Shown in pieces: positions 6,789-10,571 of a DNA stretch of 10,571 nucleotides. The stretch is from an uncultured Saprospiraceae bacterium (GTDB lineage Bacteria; Bacteroidota; Bacteroidia; Chitinophagales; Saprospiraceae). Made by a program: the position numbers and the translations under genes. The stretch is from NCBI GenBank assembly GCA_938002705.1, contig CALLAG010000025.1, positions 1-10,571 on the forward strand. The letters are read 5' to 3'. A model generated the notes under the pieces. That model had not been told where the DNA came from. It did not search any database and saw nothing but the letters and a program-made list of their open reading frames with translations. The first letter of the stretch is position 1; each line of letters starts with the position of its first letter.

Positions 6789-7719
6789 CTAAGGCGTTAG
6801 CTTCAGAGTAGATCATCTCACCAAAAGGCACGACAACATCATATCCTTTGCCTGAGAAGTAGGCTTTAGCATATTCTTCACCCTCAGGCGTCGCAGCTAA
6901 TATAAAGTCGCCACCCCATGCTCCGAGAGACTTAATACCTCCATTGAAGTCAGAGAAGGTCGTTGCCTTGATAGGTTCCAGGCTCATATGCTCGGCCACC
7001 ACGCTTTCATGCTCTGTGATAAGAGAGATAAATTTTGTTATCGTCGTACAAGAAATGATACTTTCTGTTATCGCGGTTAATTTCTTAACCATGGCTTTCT
7101 TCTGCTTAGCATTCTTGAGGTAGTACTTGATAGCCTCATCAGAAGATTGCTTCTTATTAGTGAATACGAAGAATAACTTATCAGAAAATGGCGGTGCATA
7201 CTCTATCGGTGTATAACTAATGTCATCTCCATCTAACTTATAAGTGATAGGGTCATCAGATCCAGCACATGCCACATCATAACCAGAACCATTAGATATA
7301 TTAAAGTGAAGGAGTAGCGGATTAACATCTGCCCACTGTGCTACGAGGTATGTAAGAGTAGAACTTGACCCTAAGCCCCAGTTTTTATCGAATTGTAGTG
7401 TCGTCTTTACATCAAAGCCATTCCACTTAGACAAAAACTCAGAATTAAGTCTTACGGCACCTTTAAGTAATTTCTGGAGATATTGAGATTTTTTCTCGTC
7501 AGTTGTCTTGACAGAAGAGAAATCCATGATGGATATCTGAGCAGAGAACCACTCATTACCATCTATATCATAACTTTTCCAATAGAGATCAGACTTTCTC
7601 GTCGACTTCACCTTCATGATCTGACCATACTTGGTAGGTATTGCCAGAGCAAGTGCCCCATCAAGTACAGCGTACTCTGAGGTCAGAAGTAGTTTCCCGT
7701 GTCCGTAATGATCTTTGAT
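6778..7719 (-). CDS. GYDIA-type GHMP kinase (mevalonate pathway), non-canonical start
   Basis: The first ATG (7617) would give 279 residues, but the open frame continues upstream to a TGA at 7735-7737 and encodes HGKLLLTSEYAVLDGALALA, the N-terminal strand-and-loop motif of GHMP kinases. I therefore place the start at ATC 7719-7717, giving about 313 residues and MKDHYGHGKLLLT; ATA 7725-7723 is the alternative. Numbered from there, the ATP-binding loop GLGSSST is at 115-121, GSGYDVA (the family GYD signature) at 144-150, and the glycine-rich motif SLGAWGGDFILAA at 264-276. The usual Gly before Glu15 in the first motif is Ser here. The family is found with HMG-CoA reductase and is presumed to phosphorylate mevalonate or phosphomevalonate. 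The matching reductase lies on the same strand, four genes upstream. Confidence 0.85.
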   Translation of the reverse strand: MKDHYGHGKLLLTSEYAVLDGALALAIPTKYGQIMKVKSTRKSDLYWKSYDIDGNEWFSAQISIMDFSSVKTTDEKKSQYLQKLLKGAVRLNSEFLSKWNGFDVKTTLQFDKNWGLGSSSTLTYLVAQWADVNPLLLHFNISNGSGYDVACAGSDDPITYKLDGDDISYTPIEYAPPFSDKLFFVFTNKKQSSDEAIKYYLKNAKQKKAMVKKLTAITESIISCTTITKFISLITEHESVVAEHMSLEPIKATTFSDFNGGIKSLGAWGGDFILAATPEGEEYAKAYFSGKGYDVVVPFGEMIYSEANALATK

Positions 7720-7740
7720 TGGTATCTTATTTGATCAAAA

Positions 7741-7755
7741 AATTACAAAGTAATT
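7741..7755 (-). promoter_or_regulatory. palindrome over a possible -7 element of the kinase gene
   Basis: AATTAC-AAA-GTAATT is a perfect palindrome with 6-bp arms. Read on the minus strand it contains TTACTTTG (7753-7746), one base off the Bacteroidota -7 consensus, and it ends about 16 to 21 bases before the likely kinase start. A regulator bound here would block the promoter. No convincing -33 box is visible, and AT-rich composition makes short palindromes common. Confidence 0.3.
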
Positions 7756-7890
7756 ACGAAAGTATAGAACTTGGGGAACTTATTATAGAATAACAAATTA
7801 AATTAACTCTTATATGTATACAATGATGTAATCATCTCATAATATCGCTACATATCAGCCTCTATACTAATAAATCAACAAGACTATCAT
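7756..7890. other. intergenic region between the Spy-like and kinase genes
   Basis: No gene is seen on either strand. It holds one short palindrome, ATGAT-GTA-ATCAT (7823-7835), and a TATACTTTC stretch on the minus strand near 7764-7772 that is a poor -7 match. No hairpin with a T-run that would end the upstream operon was found. The presence of this gap suggests that the kinase has its own promoter. Confidence 0.4.
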
Positions 7891-8370
7891 TTAGAATCTT
7901 TTGAGGGGTGGAGAATCAGGCCTGTTCTGCAATATATTATTCATTGCCTTATGGACGAACTTATCAAAATTCAATATTTGCTTCTCATTGAGCAATGATC
8001 TGATATCATTGAAGTGCTCATAAGTCAAAGTAATTTTCTTAGTATCTAATGCTGTAATAGAATCCAATAGGCTATCAAAATTCTCTAGTCTACTATCAGT
8101 CTTAAGTGCTGAAAAGTATGATCTTAGGTAGTCTTTCTGACGATGGCTGATAACACCCATCTCCTTACCATGTTTCTCAGCCAAATTATAGAATATGGCT
8201 TTCTGATCACTATCTAACTCTAATATATCCACTGCACGCTCTCTGAAGTGTGGACCTTTAGGAGGTCCATAACGACCGGGCTTAGGCCCTAAAAGCAATA
8301 GAGCAATCAATCCTAAATTCAAAAGAAGGAGAGCCAACATCCCATATTTGTAGAACTGCAACCTATCCAT
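7891..8370 (-). CDS. Spy/CpxP-like membrane-anchored periplasmic protein
   Basis: The 159-residue protein has one N-terminal hydrophobic helix (about 9-28) that anchors it in the inner membrane, then a Pro/Gly-rich linker (GPKPGRYGPPKGP) and an all-helical periplasmic domain. Motifs LDSDQ (52-56) and LNEKQ (127-131) resemble the paired LTxxQ repeats of the Spy/CpxP/CnrX group, which sense or chaperone under envelope or metal stress. YEHFNDIRSLL (117-127) is typical of the Bacteroidota versions often annotated as heavy-metal sensors. Its ATG overlaps the preceding stop codon by one base (TAATG), so translation is coupled to the anti-sigma gene. It is the likely periplasmic effector or sensor of the sigma unit; metal binding cannot be shown from sequence. 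Confidence 0.78.
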   Translation of the reverse strand: MDRLQFYKYGMLALLLLNLGLIALLLLGPKPGRYGPPKGPHFRERAVDILELDSDQKAIFYNLAEKHGKEMGVISHRQKDYLRSYFSALKTDSRLENFDSLLDSITALDTKKITLTYEHFNDIRSLLNEKQILNFDKFVHKAMNNILQNRPDSPPLKRF

Positions 8371-8660
8371 TAGCTATAGATTTTGTAATCAGAAATTAAG
8401 GAACTGCTTTCAGCATCTGATTCATAAGCTTCGGATCTATCTGCTGAGTTAATATTATCAACAATAACAATAGTGTTAATCGCTAACAAAAGTGATGCGG
8501 CTACCATTAATCTTTTTATCTGTCTCAGTGGTATAATTCTCCCAGTTTCAACATCTAATTGATTAGTAATATTATCTAATAATTGTGGGTTAGGTGACAG
8601 CCTATCCAGATGCTTAAGGTTAGATAGTATTTCTTGTGTTATGTCATTTTTGTTTTTCAT
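8370..8660 (-). CDS. probable single-helix anti-sigma factor
   Basis: The 96-residue product has a 48-residue cytoplasmic part, one membrane helix at about 49-68 (LMVAASLLLAINTIVIV) and a short acidic, serine-rich periplasmic tail. It has no HxxxCxxC zinc motif, so it is not a ZAS-type anti-sigma factor. The assignment rests on context: it begins 33 bases after the ECF sigma gene and overlaps the Spy-like gene by one base. The cytoplasmic segment (ILSNLKHLDRLSPNPQLLDNI) can form helices able to hold a sigma factor at the membrane. The family is poorly conserved, so function is inferred rather than recognised. Confidence 0.65.
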   Translation of the reverse strand: MKNKNDITQEILSNLKHLDRLSPNPQLLDNITNQLDVETGRIIPLRQIKRLMVAASLLLAINTIVIVDNINSADRSEAYESDAESSSLISDYKIYS

Positions 8661-8693
8661 AGAAAAATCGACTTATTGAAAATTAGACAATAA

Positions 8694-9254
8694 TTATTTA
8701 ATAATCCTTCGGTCAGGGTATTTTTTGTTTAATCGTTCTCTCAGTTTTCCTTTAGCTCTTTGTAGTAATGACTCTACTGCCTTTAGTGATAACTGCATGA
8801 TATCCGCTACTTCTTGACGTGGTAGATCTTCTATATAGCTTAATATGATGGTGGTCTTCTCCCTATCTGAGAGTAAGTCTATCTCATAGAGTACAGAGTC
8901 TATGGCTTCATTATCTATCATTAGGGATAGTCCATTCTTATCTGTCTTGAGTTGATTATAAGAAGAATCCACCTCTAGTGTATTATTATGGTTTTTATTT
9001 TTCTTGATAGCATTCAACGATGTATTAACAGCAATCCTGTAGATCCAAGTTCTGACTGCTGCATTACCTCGAAACTTTGAAGCATTACGGTGTATACTCA
9101 AGAATACATCTTGGGTTATTTCTTCAGCAGATTGGATGTTTTTTACATATCTAAAAGCGATATTATAGACAGATTCGCTATAGATGTTGTAGAGTTCGAT
9201 GAATGCACTTCTATCGCCGTTTTTGATAAGTCCGATAAGTAAGTTGTCATCCAA
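8694..9254 (-). CDS. ECF-type RNA polymerase sigma factor (sigma-70 family)
   Basis: The 186-residue protein has only sigma regions 2 and 4, as in extracytoplasmic-function sigma factors. Region 2 spans about 8-80, with AEEITQDVFLSI (43-54) for core binding and -10 contact and FRGNAAVRTWIYRIAVN (61-77) for melting. A linker follows at 85-112. Region 4 covers 115-175, with LLSDREKTTIILSYIEDL and a helix-turn-helix at about 146-168 (RQEVADIMQLSLKAVESLLQ) that reads the -35-type box. It starts 36 bases after the HMG-CoA reductase stop and is followed by a probable membrane anti-sigma and a Spy-like protein. It is probably held inactive at the membrane and released on envelope stress. The target genes are unknown. 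Confidence 0.93.
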   Translation of the reverse strand: MDDNLLIGLIKNGDRSAFIELYNIYSESVYNIAFRYVKNIQSAEEITQDVFLSIHRNASKFRGNAAVRTWIYRIAVNTSLNAIKKNKNHNNTLEVDSSYNQLKTDKNGLSLMIDNEAIDSVLYEIDLLSDREKTTIILSYIEDLPRQEVADIMQLSLKAVESLLQRAKGKLRERLNKKYPDRRIIK

Positions 9255-9290
9255 AATAGTGGATCAATTTTTTGAGTTTAGTTGGGCAAA

Positions 9291-10571
9291 TCAACCTAAT
9301 CTAAACTTAGCGAGGAATTCTCTTACGGCACTGAAGGATACGATCTCATCAGCGAAGTGCTCTAAAGCTGCTACCTCCTCATCTTTAGTTGCTTTGAGTT
9401 GGTTCAAGATATTCTGTAGGTGCATCTTCATATGCCCTTGCTGTATACCCGTTGTTACTAACGATCTCAAAGCAGAAAAATTCTGAGCAAGCCCTGCTAC
9501 AGCTATGATACTCATCAGTTCTCTTGCATTTGGATTACCCAATAATTCTAAAGACCGCTTAGCGATAGGATGTAATGATGTCAATCCTCCTACCGTACCT
9601 ACAGCAAGAGGTAAGTCTATCCAGAACTTAAAGTAATTATCCTTAACCTCACAATGACTCAGACTACTATATTGTCCATCCTTAGCGGCGTAGGTATGGC
9701 CACACGCTTCTATCGCTCGGAAGTCATTACCTGTTGCAATGACGACAGCATCTATACCGTTATAGATTCCCTTATTATGTGTCGTTGCTCTATATGGATC
9801 TATCTCTGCTATCTTGACTGCCATATAAAACTTAGCTGCGAAGTCTTCAGCTGTCATCCCATGAGGAAACTTACCTAACTTATCTACTGGACATTCTACA
9901 CTTGCTCTCACTATACAATCTGGTGTATAGTTAGACAAGATACTCATGATAATATTTATATCCTTTTCTTGACCTATGAAGTCTTCAGAGAAGTGGAAGT
10001 AAGATTTCAAAGATTTAGAAAACTGCTCTAAGCAAGTATTTATAAAATTAGCGCCCATAGAGTCACATGTCTCAAATGAGGCTCTGAGTTGATATAATCC
10101 TTTTTGCTTTTCTGTAAGATTGATTAATTCAATATCCATGATACCTCCTCCACGCTTGACCATACTTTCCGTGAATGTGAAGCACTCTTCTATGAGCACC
10201 TTCTTGATATCATCAAAGTAATACTGCAACTTACTTCCATCGCCATGCCATATGAAATGTACCTGGCCTAACTTGACTGTAGAGATCACTTCTGTCTTAA
10301 ATCCTCCCCTATCCATCCAAAACTTAGCTGCTGCAGATGCTGCTGCAACGACAGAACTTTCTTCTATCACCATCGGGATACAATAAGTCTCACCATCGAT
10401 TACAAAGTTAGGTGCTACCCCGAATGGCATCGGAAAATTGCTTATCGTATTCTCACTGAAGTTATCTAATATTTTCTGTTGATCTTCGTTGCTATGCCAG
10501 TAACTCTGTAACTCACTGATGACAGTCTCAGGATCTTTGAAGAAGTTCTCCACCATCCACTTGATCTTACC
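9291..10571 (-). CDS. mvaA: class II hydroxymethylglutaryl-CoA reductase, N-terminus cut by window edge
   Basis: The frame runs open to the edge at 10571; residues GKIKW precede the first Met (10556), and class II enzymes usually start about 15 residues earlier, so the true start is outside the window. Numbered from that Met, the catalytic residues are all present: E66 in IEESSVVAAAS, K262 in THNKGIYNGID, D278 in TGNDFRA and H375 in GHMKMH. A DSMGAN motif (165-170) and ENTISNFPMPFGVAPN (35-50) complete the class II signature. The enzyme interconverts HMG-CoA and mevalonate. The family is often labelled degradative, but the GHMP kinase nearby points to biosynthesis of isoprenoids. NADH or NADPH preference is not clear from sequence. 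An ECF sigma gene follows after 36 bases. Confidence 0.95.
   Translation of the reverse strand, partial: GKIKWMVENFFKDPETVISELQSYWHSNEDQQKILDNFSENTISNFPMPFGVAPNFVIDGETYCIPMVIEESSVVAAASAAAKFWMDRGGFKTEVISTVKLGQVHFIWHGDGSKLQYYFDDIKKVLIEECFTFTESMVKRGGGIMDIELINLTEKQKGLYQLRASFETCDSMGANFINTCLEQFSKSLKSYFHFSEDFIGQEKDINIIMSILSNYTPDCIVRASVECPVDKLGKFPHGMTAEDFAAKFYMAVKIAEIDPYRATTHNKGIYNGIDAVVIATGNDFRAIEACGHTYAAKDGQYSSLSHCEVKDNYFKFWIDLPLAVGTVGGLTSLHPIAKRSLELLGNPNARELMSIIAVAGLAQNFSALRSLVTTGIQQGHMKMHLQNILNQLKATKDEEVAALEHFADEIVSFSAVREFLAKFRLG

Noticed and set aside
7483..7680. 65-codon + strand frame over the kinase N-terminus
   Set aside because: It lies opposite the conserved GKLLLTSEY coding region and resembles no family.
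9255..9319. Possible terminator or sigma promoter after the reductase
   Set aside because: GTTTA and TAAAC can pair only with a large bulge and no T-run follows; TATTTTG before the sigma ATG has the wrong spacing and no -33 box.
9199..9486. 95-codon open frame on the + strand opposite the sigma and reductase ends
   Set aside because: It runs antisense across two well-supported genes, has no recognisable motif, and its composition follows the opposite strand.
1..10571. CRISPR array, toxin-antitoxin pair, defence island or prophage
   Set aside because: No regularly spaced repeats, no characteristic genes, and nearly all coding space is taken by household or regulatory genes.

Overview
The window looks like chromosomal core DNA from a low-GC member of the Bacteroidota, probably Saprospiria or a relative. 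This rests on gene content and is an inference: a PorE-like OmpA/PD40 protein, a GYDIA-type GHMP kinase paired with a class II HMG-CoA reductase, TAnnTTTG-like -7 promoter elements, weak or absent Shine-Dalgarno sites, and heavy use of AGA and ATA codons. I see no phage, insertion sequence, CRISPR array or tRNA/rRNA gene.

Left part (1-3000, + strand). A 269-bp leader has no gene but is unusually structured: a 162-bp imperfect palindrome (105-266) ends three bases before a DinB-family gene, and a second inverted repeat (10-23 / 116-129) shares its left arm. DinB (270-776) is followed nine bases later by a SPASM radical-SAM enzyme with a TTG start (786-1808), probably one operon. After a 166-bp gap with a TAACTTTG promoter element comes a cytoplasmic TPR protein (1975-2994).

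Middle (3066-6756, + strand). A tight three-gene operon: a secreted TPR/PD40/OmpA protein with the domain order of the type IX secretion protein PorE, the 23S rRNA m5U methyltransferase RlmD, and a 116-residue conserved-looking protein of unknown function. Gaps are 6 and 13 nt.

Right part (10571-6778, - strand). In transcription order: a class II HMG-CoA reductase cut by the window edge, an ECF sigma factor, a one-helix probable anti-sigma factor, a Spy/CpxP-like membrane-anchored protein, and a GHMP kinase. The first and last belong to the mevalonate route to isoprenoids; the three between them look like an envelope-stress regulatory unit placed inside that gene neighbourhood. The kinase frame clearly extends 34 codons upstream of its first ATG through the conserved N-terminal motif of the family, yet has no ATG, GTG or TTG there, so it probably starts at ATC or ATA. 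The two transcription blocks converge at 6757-6777.

The observations most worth following are the large palindrome before dinB, the non-canonical kinase start with a palindrome just upstream of it, and the sigma-factor unit between the two mevalonate genes.
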